The notes: generated by a model from the sequence alone, not told the origin. 64,000 bases of DNA from Pontibacillus litoralis JSM 072002 (GCF_000775615.1 NZ_AVPG01000006.1:1-64000); one strand, 5' to 3'; counted from the first letter of the stretch, positions 1 through 8,264 are shown. A program made the numbers and translations.

Positions 1-198
1 AAAGTTACTTAACTTTTCCCTCTACTCGATTCCAAAAAACAAATTGACTATAATATGATTATGTAAACAAAGGTTGTGACAAAATATTGTCTGATAATAA
101 TGACATTGAGGTGAACGTTTTCTGCTACGAGCCTTTCAAATGGGTTTGAATGATATCATTAAGATAGGAAAGAAAACCATTATTGGGAGGGGTAAGTA

Positions 199-1131
199 GT
201 GGGTAGAAAATTATGGGTGTGGCTAGTAGCAATTAGCTTTGTTTTATTATTGTCAGCTTGTGCTGAAGAAAGTAGCGAAGAAGTATCGAAGCAAACTACA
301 AATGATGCTCAACAAGAAGAACTTCCATATAATCCACCTTCATTAGATGATTTAGACCCGGAAGATCCAAAAACAGAATACATTAAATATGGGGAACAAG
401 TATTTAACGAAACAAATGTCGTATTAGAGGAACAAGTAGGGAATGATTTGTCTTGTCAAAGCTGTCATGCTAACGGTGGGTTAAGTCAAAATTCTTCCAT
501 GGTAGGCGTTACAACACAATTTCCCCAGTATCGCCCTAGGGAAGGGGTTGTATTCACATTAGAAGACCGCATTAACGGGTGTATGGTTCGTAGTATGAAT
601 GGCGAGGAAATAGCTGAGGATAGTAAAGAAATGAGATCATTAATGTCCTATTTACAGTATATTTCACAAGGTATTGAAGAAGGCGAAGATATTCCTTGGC
701 GAATGAAAAATACAATGAAAGAAATACCTGAACCAGATGTAGAACGGGGAGAAGAATTATTTACAAGCAAAAGCTGTATTAGCTGTCATGCTGCAGATGG
801 GTCAGGTACAGGCACAAATACAGGCCCAGCGTTATGGGGGGACAATTCTTTTAATGACGGTGCTGGCATGAGTAGAATGGTGAAAATGGCGGGATATTTG
901 CAAAATAATATGCCACCAGGAGAAGGGGAACAATTAAGTGACCAAGAAGCTGCCGATCTTGCCGCTTATATTCTCTCCCACGAAAGACCAATATGGGAAG
1001 GGCATGAAACCGATTGGCCTAAGGGAGGTCGTCCAACCGATATCATTGATCAAGACAGACGTAAACAAATTCGTGAAGGTACATTCGATTGGACAGAGAT
1101 AGATAATATTATCCCTGCAGAAAAACAATAA
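199..1131 (+). CDS. TsdA-like dihaem c-type cytochrome lipoprotein (putative thiosulfate dehydrogenase)
   Basis: The 310-residue protein starts at GTG, placed by GGGAGGGG at 185-192. A hydrophobic N-terminus ends in the lipobox LLSAC (Cys21), so the protein should be anchored outside the membrane. Two haem c motifs are visible: CQSCH (residues 86-90) and CISCH (193-197). Between them lies FPQYR...LEDRINGCMVRSMNG, the signature of the SoxA/TsdA fold; in TsdA the Cys of this motif (here Cys128) is the distal ligand of haem 1. TsdA oxidises two thiosulfates to tetrathionate or runs in reverse. The direction and real substrate here are inference. It stands alone before a bidirectional terminator, with sulfur genes 3.6 kb downstream. 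I see no TsdB-like partner. It could instead be a related SoxA-type cytochrome. Confidence 0.8.
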   Translation: MGRKLWVWLVAISFVLLLSACAEESSEEVSKQTTNDAQQEELPYNPPSLDDLDPEDPKTEYIKYGEQVFNETNVVLEEQVGNDLSCQSCHANGGLSQNSSMVGVTTQFPQYRPREGVVFTLEDRINGCMVRSMNGEEIAEDSKEMRSLMSYLQYISQGIEEGEDIPWRMKNTMKEIPEPDVERGEELFTSKSCISCHAADGSGTGTNTGPALWGDNSFNDGAGMSRMVKMAGYLQNNMPPGEGEQLSDQEAADLAAYILSHERPIWEGHETDWPKGGRPTDIIDQDRRKQIREGTFDWTEIDNIIPAEKQ

Positions 1132-1143
1132 AACATGCAAACG

Positions 1144-1182
1144 AAGCGTAGATTCTCAAAAGAAAGACGAGAATCTACGCTT
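1144..1182. terminator. Bidirectional intrinsic terminator
   Basis: A perfect 14-bp inverted repeat (1144-1157 with 1169-1182) and an 11-nt loop lie between the convergent cytochrome and FAD-oxidoreductase genes. The stem is flanked by T/A-rich sequence on both sides, so it can serve both strands. Confidence 0.9.
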
Positions 1183-1185
1183 TTA

Positions 1186-2259
1186 TTATTTCAATTTCTT
1201 CATATAAGTTTGATTGATAATGTGTTTAATTTTCCAAGCAAGTTTACTGTGATGGATAAACGAACCGTATAAAAACAAACCATGCTTGTTCCCAGTTGAC
1301 ATAATCGATATAAATCGTTTGTTCGGTTTAAAATGGCTTCCTTCACCATTTGTTAAAAATCCATTAATATTTTCCCATAGTATAGGTGCTTGTTTTACTA
1401 CTTGTCCTTCATTTTTCGGTAGATTAGGATAATCACTTAATGTTATACAATCTCCTGCACCAAATATGGAAGGAAAAGATTTTACTTGTAAAGTAGACGT
1501 TACTTGTAAATACCCCGATTCATCCGTCGGCAAGTGAGATAATCGAAATAACTCTGGAGCTCGTGGTCCTGTCAGCCAAAGCACTTCATCATAGTCGATT
1601 TTTTCACCATCCTTTGTAATTAACTTTTTCGAATGCACTTTTTCAATTTCCTCATTTAATTGTAAGGTAATGTTGTATTGCCTGATTCGATGCTGTAATT
1701 GCTTATGTGCTTTCATCATATAAGAAGAGCGATTAATAAGTGTAATAGGTGTTGATAAATGTTGATTCCTTCTCCAAGCTTGAATGGCAAGAGCAAGTTC
1801 TATACCTTCCATATCACCACCAACAATGACAGGCCTTCTACTGTTTCTTAACTTATCTATCATATTGGTAAAGTGAAAATTAGGTTTGATTCGTAATGCA
1901 TATTGTTTTACCCCATGCCTATCAGTTTGTGCAGTTAATGAACCAATGTTAAAGGAAACGACGTCATAAGATAATACCTTTCCTTTATCTGTTAGCAGTA
2001 TCTTCTGCCGAGGATCAATGGACATAACAGCTTCCTGATGAAAAGTCGCTCCCTCTTTCTCTACCAGTGCTTTCACATCGATACGTATGTCCTCTTCGTT
2101 ATAAATGCCCTCAGCATAACCTGACATCATGCCAGAATAATAATGAAATGGAGAAGGAGAAATAACTGTTAATGCCACATTTTTAATCGGTTGTTTGATC
2201 CATTGCTGAATGATGTGTAAATGAGCGTGACCCGCTCCAATTAAAATAAGCTGTTTCAT
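1186..2259 (-). CDS. FAD/NAD(P)-dependent pyridine nucleotide-disulfide oxidoreductase (NDH-2/SelD-fusion-like)
   Basis: The 357-residue flavoprotein opens with the dinucleotide fold LILIGAGHAHLHII, followed by SPSPFHYYSGMMSGY. That pattern is typical of the oxidoreductase family related to type II NADH dehydrogenases and to the domain fused to SelD in some organisms. A second Rossmann motif, IVGGDMEGIELA, sits near residues 143-155, and the C-terminal FAD motif FGAGDC near 266-271. It probably oxidises NAD(P)H or a sulfur compound with FAD and passes electrons to quinone. It lies tail to tail with the TsdA-like cytochrome. I do not see clear sulfide:quinone reductase cysteines, so calling it SQR would go beyond the evidence. 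Confidence 0.75.
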   Translation of the reverse strand: MKQLILIGAGHAHLHIIQQWIKQPIKNVALTVISPSPFHYYSGMMSGYAEGIYNEEDIRIDVKALVEKEGATFHQEAVMSIDPRQKILLTDKGKVLSYDVVSFNIGSLTAQTDRHGVKQYALRIKPNFHFTNMIDKLRNSRRPVIVGGDMEGIELALAIQAWRRNQHLSTPITLINRSSYMMKAHKQLQHRIRQYNITLQLNEEIEKVHSKKLITKDGEKIDYDEVLWLTGPRAPELFRLSHLPTDESGYLQVTSTLQVKSFPSIFGAGDCITLSDYPNLPKNEGQVVKQAPILWENINGFLTNGEGSHFKPNKRFISIMSTGNKHGLFLYGSFIHHSKLAWKIKHIINQTYMKKLK

Positions 2260-2355
2260 ATAAATGTATCTTCCGCCCTTTATTTAAGTGTATGTTACTA
2301 TCAGGGGTACCGCCAACATTTCGGAAATTTTGTACGCTAAGCTAAGTTCGACACG

Positions 2356-2395
2356 AAAAAGCCAAAAACCTGTACGTTAAGGGACTTGGCTTTTG
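2356..2395. terminator. Hairpin terminator 3' of the ABC permease gene
   Basis: An inverted repeat AAAAAGCCAA / TTGGCTTTTG (2356-2365 with 2386-2395) has A/T tracts on both sides. It lies between the ABC permease stop and the promoter region of the FAD oxidoreductase, and best serves the minus-strand ABC operon. Confidence 0.55.
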
Positions 2396-2449
2396 TTATA
2401 GATTTATTTTATACTTACATAACGCAGAATACACTGTACGCCTACATAT

Positions 2450-3346
2450 CTAAAGCATAGGTATTCTTTGTTTTTTTAATACTATTAAGGTAATAAAAAT
2501 GAAAGTTAATGTATAAAAAAAGGTAAATAACAGACTTTGATTTACTGTATAGATATCTGGCATATCGTAAAACGATACAATTCCTCCATTTTCAGTATCC
2601 CTAAACAAATTTGGAAGCATTGATTTTTGAATAAATAAAGGGAAATACTGTCCAAAAGACCAACTATGTAATATAGACGATTCTATAGTAGGATAGATAA
2701 ATCCAATAATTACTCCTGTTATTAAACTTTTACTAATAACGGTAATACATCCAGCGAATATTCCCCATAGTAACAAACTTAAAATTGTGCCTAAAATTTG
2801 CAGGAAATAATCGTTTAGTTGTATAGACTCTGTCGAGACTATATTCATTGGTAAGTTAAAAATAGCAGGGGTAATAAAACTAACTGTTAGTCCAATAATT
2901 ATCGATACTAAAATAAAAAAAATGATAAAGGTAAATATACCCATAACTTTGCCAATTAAAACTTCCGATCTTGTCATCCCACTAATCCATAATTGTCTAA
3001 TAGTAAAATGACGGTATTCTATGCCAAATATAAGAGCACCAACTATTGAAATAAGAATAGGTCCTAATGCGTTTACTGAAGCCAGTGAATAAGGTATAAC
3101 CATTTTTTTACTTAAAATAAAAAGCATTGCAGCAAGAGAATTAGTAGTATCGGAATCTTTAATGAATTCAATGGTTTCTTGTTCATTAAAAGAACTATTT
3201 TCCATAAAGGAAGTAAAAGAGCTTTGGAAATGTAAACCAACACTTATATAAGAATAGATTATAAAAATTCCAAAAAGCACTATTGACCAAATACTTACCG
3301 GGTGTTTAATAAGCTTCATACATTCATTAGTATATGATTTAAGCAT
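2450..3346 (-). CDS. ABC-2-type transporter permease
   Basis: The 298-residue membrane protein has about six hydrophobic segments. The first is near residues 18-36, followed by a long extracytoplasmic loop, then paired helices near 78-110, 130-155 and 183-240, and a last one near 270-290. This is the layout of BcrB/ABC-2 permeases that pair with a separate ATPase to export or expel peptides and drugs. Its start overlaps the 3' end of the ATPase gene by 8 nt, so the two are translationally coupled. Base composition is more AT-rich than the flanking housekeeping genes. Together with the upstream small peptide gene it may form a self-protection or export unit, which is inference. Confidence 0.8.
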   Translation of the reverse strand: MLKSYTNECMKLIKHPVSIWSIVLFGIFIIYSYISVGLHFQSSFTSFMENSSFNEQETIEFIKDSDTTNSLAAMLFILSKKMVIPYSLASVNALGPILISIVGALIFGIEYRHFTIRQLWISGMTRSEVLIGKVMGIFTFIIFFILVSIIIGLTVSFITPAIFNLPMNIVSTESIQLNDYFLQILGTILSLLLWGIFAGCITVISKSLITGVIIGFIYPTIESSILHSWSFGQYFPLFIQKSMLPNLFRDTENGGIVSFYDMPDIYTVNQSLLFTFFYTLTFIFITLIVLKKQRIPML

Positions 3347-4247
3347 TATGCTCCTCTCCTCCTTCGCTAAGATGATTATAAAGAATTTCCCATTCTTTTG
3401 CTGGGTGTAACCTAGCCCATTCTTGAATAGATATATTCTTAAGAGTTAAGGATTGCTGGAAAGAATCGAGGGCTTGTTTAGATTGAAGTTTTATATACCA
3501 GGTACATGCATCAAGGCTGTCTACATTGGTAACTTCATCTAATTCCAATAGTTGGTCTATATTTATAGGTGTTGTTGTTTTTAGCTGAATAGTTGGTGGG
3601 GAACCTCCATTCATATAATCGGACAAATCTAATTCCTTTTTAATTTTTCCATTATATATCATTCCAAGTCGATTACAACATTTCTCAATTACCCCCCATT
3701 CATGACTTGCTAATATAAAACAACAACCTTCGATAGACATTTCCTGAATAATTTTCACTAAACTTTTATAAGAAGAACTATCAAGCCCATTAGTAGGTTC
3801 ATCTAATAGATAAATACTAGCTTTTTTAGAAAGTGCAATTGCTATTCCTAAACGTTGCTTTTGACCAAAGGAAATCTTTTTTACTTTTTTAGAGAGTATT
3901 TCTAAATTTGACTTATTCAACCTTTTTAATATATCTAATGCTTTTTTAGGATCTGGAGACAATAAATCTATATTATCTTTCCCTGTCACATATGGGTATA
4001 AGGATGTTGGTTGAAAGGCCATACTAACATGGTTCGAGTCATTTTTTTTACCATTAATTAAGATACTACCCTCATCGGGAGTAAGTAGGCCGGCTATAAT
4101 TGATAAAAATGTTGTTTTACCCGAACCATTAATTCCTACTAATGCGTACACATCTTGTGAGTTAAGAGAAAGGGAAATGTTTTTTAAGATTGGCTGTTTT
4201 TGAAAACTTAGTTTCAAATTATCTACATTAAGAATTTGTTTACTCAT
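3339..4247 (-). CDS. ABC transporter ATP-binding protein (bacitracin/lantibiotic-immunity type)
   Basis: This 302-residue ATPase has Walker A GINGSGKT (near residues 38-45), an ABC signature written SFGQKQR, Walker B IYLLDEPTNGLD and an H-loop ASHEW. About 80 extra C-terminal residues are usual for BcrA-type ATPases. It energises the overlapping permease. The family serves bacitracin resistance, lantibiotic immunity and general peptide expulsion. A hairpin (4371-4404) separates it from an upstream 62-residue peptide gene on the same strand, as in bacteriocin-immunity operons. The ribosome binding site is a modest AAGGTGAG. Confidence 0.85.
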   Translation of the reverse strand: MSKQILNVDNLKLSFQKQPILKNISLSLNSQDVYALVGINGSGKTTFLSIIAGLLTPDEGSILINGKKNDSNHVSMAFQPTSLYPYVTGKDNIDLLSPDPKKALDILKRLNKSNLEILSKKVKKISFGQKQRLGIAIALSKKASIYLLDEPTNGLDSSSYKSLVKIIQEMSIEGCCFILASHEWGVIEKCCNRLGMIYNGKIKKELDLSDYMNGGSPPTIQLKTTTPINIDQLLELDEVTNVDSLDACTWYIKLQSKQALDSFQQSLTLKNISIQEWARLHPAKEWEILYNHLSEGGEEHNA

Positions 4248-4370
4248 AAATGCTCACCTTTCTTAATGGGTTAAAACCCAGCGTAGTTACTATTTTCCGC
4301 AAAGCAGGTTCTAAATAAGGAAAACACTGATTCCAAGTGATTTTAAGGTAGACTCCGATGAAGAATACAA

Positions 4371-4404
4371 TTGCTTGGATTTGGTAATAACCAAACCCAA
4401 GCAA
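4371..4404 (-). terminator. Hairpin (attenuator or terminator) between the peptide gene and ABC genes
   Basis: On the minus strand the 14-bp stem (4391-4404 with 4371-4384) is fully paired in RNA once one G-U pair is allowed, with a 6-nt loop. It is followed by a mixed TTGTATTCTTC rather than a pure T tract, so partial read-through into the ABC transporter genes is plausible. Confidence 0.6.
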
Positions 4405-4424
4405 TATTTTATAAGAATTTACGA

Positions 4425-4613
4425 TTATTGTGCGGATGATGTACCATTTGGGTAGACTTTGGTTAAAATTCGACTTGTGAATTGTGAACCTCCTGCATGT
4501 CCCCATGGAGTAGGGATACCACTTTTAAAGTTAACACTTTGGTTTGTTTGACCAACTGTACTATATTTGTAGTTCCAACTATTTTTCTCGTTACTATAAC
4601 CGTAATCTATCAT
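4425..4613 (-). CDS. Small Gly/Asn/Ser/Tyr-rich peptide, possible bacteriocin-like product
   Basis: I do not recognise this 62-residue peptide. It has no cysteine, several Trp/Tyr residues and many Asn, Gly, Ser and Thr. This composition recalls mature secreted antimicrobial peptides such as the lactococcin 972 group, but no diagnostic motif matches and there is no signal peptide. The ATG directly abuts the Shine-Dalgarno run GAGGGAG with no spacer, and TAG lies in frame two codons upstream, so initiation should be poor. A promoter-like TATAAT lies upstream near 4653. Either the peptide is leaderless, or a deletion removed the signal-peptide part and left a remnant. The hairpin and ABC pair downstream support a peptide/export unit by position only. 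Confidence 0.4.
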   Translation of the reverse strand: MIDYGYSNEKNSWNYKYSTVGQTNQSVNFKSGIPTPWGHAGGSQFTSRILTKVYPNGTSSAQ

Positions 4614-4742
4614 CTCCCTCTAAAGGAAAAATTATGAAAAACGTCTTGTTGTGAATTTATTATATCATACATTATTCATAAAATTTGTATTTTTACACTC
4701 TTTTTACAATTTAGTTTCCTACCACAAGAAAACAAATTGATA

Positions 4743-4800
4743 TTACCCCTAGGGGTTGACGAATTTTACTATACGTTGTAATATACCCTTATAGGTATTT
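4743..4800 (+). promoter_or_regulatory. tusA operon promoter with two CsoR/CstR-like palindromic operators
   Basis: A sigma-A promoter is explicit: TTGACG (4756-4761), a 17-nt spacer and TAATAT (4779-4784). A perfect 12-bp palindrome, ACCCCTAGGGGT (4745-4756), runs into the -35 box. A second imperfect palindrome, ATACC...GGTAT (4783-4798), begins in the -10 box. C-runs facing G-runs inside AT-rich flanks are the hallmark of CsoR-family operators, including the persulfide sensor CstR, which controls tauE, sulfurtransferase and sulfide-oxidation genes. No CsoR-family gene is present in the window. Assigning it to CstR rather than CsoR rests on the downstream sulfur genes. Confidence 0.75.
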
Positions 4801-4829
4801 TAACTTTAAACTTTTCAGGAGGAATTACC

Positions 4830-5057
4830 ATGAATGTAACTAAATCAATAGACGTAAAAGGATTAGCATGTCCAATGCCAATTGTGCAAACGAAAAAAGC
4901 AATTAAAGAATTACAAACACAAGACGTGTTAGAAGTTGTTACAACAGATGCTGGAGCGAAAGCAGACTTAACAGCTTGGGCAAAATCACAGGGCCATGCA
5001 TTACTTGATGAAAAAGAAGAAAATGACGTTTTTACTTTCTGGATTCAAAAAGGATAA
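4830..5057 (+). CDS. tusA: TusA-family sulfurtransferase
   Basis: The 75-residue protein has the defining CPMP motif (Cys14), which carries persulfide sulfur between donors such as rhodanese or DsrE-type proteins and acceptors. AGGAGG at 4817-4822 fixes the start. It leads a short operon with a DsrE-family protein and a TauE/SafE transporter, so a role in sulfane sulfur trafficking or detoxification is more likely here than tRNA thiolation. The twin CsoR/CstR-like operators upstream suggest induction by reactive sulfur species. Confidence 0.88.
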   Translation: MNVTKSIDVKGLACPMPIVQTKKAIKELQTQDVLEVVTTDAGAKADLTAWAKSQGHALLDEKEENDVFTFWIQKG

Positions 5058-5112
5058 TATTTTTTTATCTTGATCTATACCCGCATGAGTATTAAAGAGA
5101 AGGAGGAATTCG

Positions 5113-5592
5113 ATGACAGAGAGTAAATCTACGAACATTATTTTATTTAGTGGCGATTATGATAAAGCGATGGCAGCTTATATTATTGCAAATGGCGCAG
5201 CTGCTTACGACCATAAAGTGACCGTCTTTCATACGTTTTGGGGATTAAATGCTTTACGTAAAGATGGGAAAGTAGAAGCGCAAAAAGGAATGCTAGAAAA
5301 AATGTTCGGTAAAATGATGCCTCGTGGTGCTGATAAAATGGGGTTATCTAACATGAACATGGCTGGATTAGGACCAAAGATGATCAAAAAAGTAATGAAA
5401 AAGCACAATACGAGTACAGTGCCAGAATTAATTGAAATGGCGCAAATGCAAGACGTGAACTTAGTAGCTTGTCAGATGACCGTCGACTTATTAGGGTTTA
5501 AAAAGGAAGAATTATTAGATGATATCACCTATGCTGGCGTTGCTGCTTATCTAGGTGAAGCAGAAGATGGAAATGTCAGTTTATTTATTTAA
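5113..5592 (+). CDS. DsrE/DsrF/DrsH-like family protein
   Basis: This 159-residue DsrE-fold protein of the DsrE2 type has an N-terminal IILFSGDYDKAMAAYIIANG strand-helix unit and a conserved cysteine in LVACQMTVD (Cys120). Members accept and donate persulfide sulfur, often with TusA. A met-rich central loop (near residues 68-95) is usual for the group. It follows tusA by 55 nt with its own AAGGAGG-type site and precedes the TauE/SafE gene. Inferred role: cytosolic persulfide shuttle partner of the upstream TusA. Confidence 0.85.
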   Translation: MTESKSTNIILFSGDYDKAMAAYIIANGAAAYDHKVTVFHTFWGLNALRKDGKVEAQKGMLEKMFGKMMPRGADKMGLSNMNMAGLGPKMIKKVMKKHNTSTVPELIEMAQMQDVNLVACQMTVDLLGFKKEELLDDITYAGVAAYLGEAEDGNVSLFI

Positions 5593-5595
5593 TAA

Positions 5596-5626
5596 ATAAG
5601 AAGGGTACATCGTGTATCCTTCTTAT
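5596..5626 (+). terminator. Intercistronic hairpin between dsrE and tauE genes
   Basis: A 14-bp stem (5596-5609 with 5613-5626, one G-U pair) closes on a 3-nt loop directly after the DsrE stop codon. No T-run follows, so it is more likely an mRNA-stabilising or attenuating hairpin than a complete terminator. Confidence 0.55.
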
Positions 5627-5651
5627 CCGTTTGGTAAGGGGGTAAGTTTGT

Positions 5652-6434
5652 ATGGATTTCATGTTTATATTAACGATTTTCCTCATTGGTTTTATTGGAT
5701 CATTCATTTCTGGCATGGTCGGAATTGGGGGATCCATTGTAAAGTATCCAATGTTATTATATATTCCACCGCTATTAGGCTTTACAGCATTTACTGCGCA
5801 TGAAGTAGCGGGTATCAGTGCGGTACAAGTCTTCTTTGCTACGATTGGTGGCGTTTGGGCGTATCGTAAAGGCGGCTATTTAAATAAATCTCTCATCCTC
5901 TATATGGGAACTAGCATTTTAATCGGTAGTTTCATTGGTGGATATGGGTCAACGCTTCTAGCAGATAGCACTGTCAATTTTGTCTATGCCATTTTAGCAA
6001 CGCTAGCAGCTGTAATGATGTTTGTTCCTAAGAAAGGGCTAGAAGATCAAGCTTTATCGCAAGTTACATTTAATAAGCCACTAGCAAGCGGATTGGCATT
6101 TATAACAGGCATTGGTGCTGGAATTGTAGGGGCAGCCGGTGCATTCATTTTAGTTCCAATTATGTTAGTTGTATTAAAGATTCCAACGAGAATGACAATT
6201 GCTAGTTCACTTGCAATTACGTTTATTTCCTCCATCGGAACAACCGTAGGAAAAGTGGCTACAGGTCAAGTATTGTTTGGCCCAGCGGTGGTTATGATTG
6301 TAGCCAGTTTAATTGCTTCTCCATTAGGGGCGAATGCAGGAAAACGAATTAACACGAAAGCACTTCAGTGGATATTAGCGATACTTATTCTAGCTAGCGC
6401 GTTAAAAATATGGACTGATTACTTCAATCTATAA
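5652..6434 (+). CDS. TauE/SafE family sulfite/sulfonate-type exporter
   Basis: The 260-residue membrane protein has about eight transmembrane helices in two glycine-rich halves. The first half contains [20 protein letters not shown] and the second [20 protein letters not shown], the paired repeats of TauE/SafE (DUF81). The family moves sulfur anions or organosulfonates; in CstR regulons a TauE is thought to expel sulfite or related anions. A GGTAAGGGGGT site sits about 9 nt before the ATG. Being third in the tusA-dsrE operon supports a sulfur substrate, though the exact ion is not determined by sequence. Confidence 0.85.
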   Translation: MDFMFILTIFLIGFIGSFISGMVGIGGSIVKYPMLLYIPPLLGFTAFTAHEVAGISAVQVFFATIGGVWAYRKGGYLNKSLILYMGTSILIGSFIGGYGSTLLADSTVNFVYAILATLAAVMMFVPKKGLEDQALSQVTFNKPLASGLAFITGIGAGIVGAAGAFILVPIMLVVLKIPTRMTIASSLAITFISSIGTTVGKVATGQVLFGPAVVMIVASLIASPLGANAGKRINTKALQWILAILILASALKIWTDYFNL

Positions 6435-6452
6435 CGGTGAATAAATCTGTTT

Positions 6453-6483
6453 TCTGCTAAGTAAGTAGAGAGCAGATTTTTTT
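6453..6483 (+). terminator. Intrinsic terminator of the tusA-dsrE-tauE operon
   Basis: Stem TCTGCT / AGCAGA (6453-6458 with 6471-6476) is followed immediately by seven T residues. Confidence 0.8.
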
Positions 6484-6584
6484 ATATGCTAGTGAATTAG
6501 CTTTTTTACTGAAGGACTATTCATATCATATGGAGAATGATATAATTTCAGTTGGTATTATATAAAAATGGAGGATCATAAACT

Positions 6585-8201
6585 ATGCTACAGGCTACAA
6601 ATGTAAGTCTTCGCTTCGGCGATCAGAAGTTATTTGAAGACGTTAATATAAAATTCACTTCTGGTAATTGTTACGGTCTTATCGGTGCTAACGGAGCTGG
6701 TAAGTCAACATTTTTAAAAATATTATCTGGTGAAATTGAAGCGCAAACAGGTGAAGTATCATTAAAGTCCGATCATCGTATGGCAGTTTTAAAACAGAAT
6801 CATTTCGAATATGAGGAGGAAGTAGTACTTCAAGTTGTCATGATGGGGCATCAGCGCCTATATGAAGTCATGCAAGAGAAAGATGCTATCTACATGAAAG
6901 CAGATTTCACAGAAGAAGATGGTATGCGTGCTGCTGAACTTGAAGGTGAATTTGCAGAAATGAACGGTTGGGAAGCGGAATCTGATGCGGCGCGTCTATT
7001 AACAGGACTTGGCATCGAAGAAGCACTTCATTCAAAGAAAATGGCTGATTTAACGGGTGCTGAAAAGGTGAAAGTATTACTTGCACAAGCGTTATTTGGT
7101 AATCCAGATGTACTACTACTAGATGAGCCTACCAACCACCTAGACATACGCGCCATTCAATGGTTAGAAGAGTTCTTAATTAACTTTGAGGGAACGGTCA
7201 TCGTTGTTTCTCACGACCGTCACTTTTTAAATAGCGTATGTACACATATTGCTGACCTTGATTTCGGGAAAATCCAAATTTACGTCGGTAACTATGATTT
7301 CTGGTATGAATCAAGCCAATTAGCTCAAAGATTAGCTAAGGAAGAGAATAAGAAAAAAGAACAAAAAGCTGCGGAGCTGAAAGAATTTATTCAACGATTT
7401 AGTGCGAACAAATCGAAATCAAAACAAGCAACTTCTCGTAAGAAATTGTTAGATAAAATTACATTAGATGACATTCAACCATCTACTCGTCGCTACCCAT
7501 ATATCGCATTTAAGCCAAGCCGTGAAATTGGTAATGACTTGCTAGAAGTAAAAGACCTATCCAAAACGATTGATGGAGAGAAAGTATTAAATAACCTATC
7601 TTTCACATTAAATAAAGATGATAAGGTAGCGTTCGTCGGTAGTAATGAAATCGCTAAAACAGCACTATTTAAAATCTTGATGGATGAAATGGCACCGGAT
7701 GAAGGAACATATAAGTGGGGAGTCACTACTTCTCAAAGTTATTTCCCTAAAGACAATTCAGCATTCTTTGAGAACAATGAATTGAACTTGGTAGAATGGT
7801 TACGCCAATACTCTCCAGAAGATGAAACAGAGACATTTCTGCGCAGCTTCCTAGGGCGCATGTTATTCTCAGGTGAAGAAGTGAAAAAGAAAGCAAACGT
7901 CTTATCAGGTGGAGAAAAAGTACGTTGTATGTTATCGAAAATGATGCTAAGTGGAGCAAATGTCATTTTACTTGATGAACCAACGAACCACCTAGATCTT
8001 GAATCGATTACTGCGCTAAACGAAGGGCTTATTAATTTTAAAGGTTCCATTATTTTCTCTTCTCATGATCATCAGTTCGTTGATACCGTTGCGAATCGCA
8101 TTATTGAAATCTTGCCGAATGGTATAATTGATAAGTATATGACGTATGACGAATATGTTAATGATCCAGAAATTGACAAAATGAGAAAACAACTTTCTTA
8201 A
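6585..8201 (+). CDS. ykpA: ABC-F family ATPase, YkpA/YbiT type
   Basis: The 538-residue soluble protein has two ABC domains and no membrane part. The first domain has Walker A GANGAGKS, Walker B VLLLDEPTNHLD and a changed signature (LTGAEK). The second has a degenerate Walker A (GSNEIAKT), signature LSGGEK and DEPTNHLD. A lysine-rich linker (near residues 245-290) joins them. Length and wording match Bacillus YkpA closely, including the degenerate second P-loop, so this is family-normal rather than damage. ABC-F proteins act on the ribosome; YkpA's precise role is poorly known and antibiotic protection should not be assumed. It is monocistronic, with GGAGGATCATAAACT before the ATG. Confidence 0.92.
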   Translation: MLQATNVSLRFGDQKLFEDVNIKFTSGNCYGLIGANGAGKSTFLKILSGEIEAQTGEVSLKSDHRMAVLKQNHFEYEEEVVLQVVMMGHQRLYEVMQEKDAIYMKADFTEEDGMRAAELEGEFAEMNGWEAESDAARLLTGLGIEEALHSKKMADLTGAEKVKVLLAQALFGNPDVLLLDEPTNHLDIRAIQWLEEFLINFEGTVIVVSHDRHFLNSVCTHIADLDFGKIQIYVGNYDFWYESSQLAQRLAKEENKKKEQKAAELKEFIQRFSANKSKSKQATSRKKLLDKITLDDIQPSTRRYPYIAFKPSREIGNDLLEVKDLSKTIDGEKVLNNLSFTLNKDDKVAFVGSNEIAKTALFKILMDEMAPDEGTYKWGVTTSQSYFPKDNSAFFENNELNLVEWLRQYSPEDETETFLRSFLGRMLFSGEEVKKKANVLSGGEKVRCMLSKMMLSGANVILLDEPTNHLDLESITALNEGLINFKGSIIFSSHDHQFVDTVANRIIEILPNGIIDKYMTYDEYVNDPEIDKMRKQLS

Positions 8202-8234
8202 GTAAAAAATCTAAGCACATTTCACTTGAACATG

Positions 8235-8264
8235 AAGAGGAGGGGGAAATGCCCTTCTCTTTTT
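8235..8264 (+). terminator. Intrinsic terminator of the ABC-F gene
   Basis: A 10-bp stem (8235-8244 with 8252-8261, one G-U pair) with a 7-nt loop runs into a T tract. Confidence 0.85.

Noticed and set aside
1186-2259. Annotation of the FAD enzyme as sulfide:quinone oxidoreductase
   Set aside because: The redox cysteines expected for SQR are not seen, and the N-terminal wording fits the NDH-2/SelD-fusion-like group.
4240-4506. 88-residue ORF on the minus strand between the peptide gene and ABC ATPase
   Set aside because: It runs through the hairpin at 4371-4404, overlaps the 62-residue frame and has no ribosome binding site before its ATG.
5612-5803. 63-residue plus-strand ORF
   Set aside because: Out-of-frame overlap with the start of the TauE/SafE gene, which has the better site and a recognised family.
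7739-8050. 103-residue antisense ORF in the ABC-F gene
   Set aside because: Shadow of the conserved second ABC domain; no start site.
6585-8201. Degenerate second P-loop of the ABC-F protein as a sign of gene decay
   Set aside because: The same degeneracy is present in the YkpA family as I recall it; the frame is intact.
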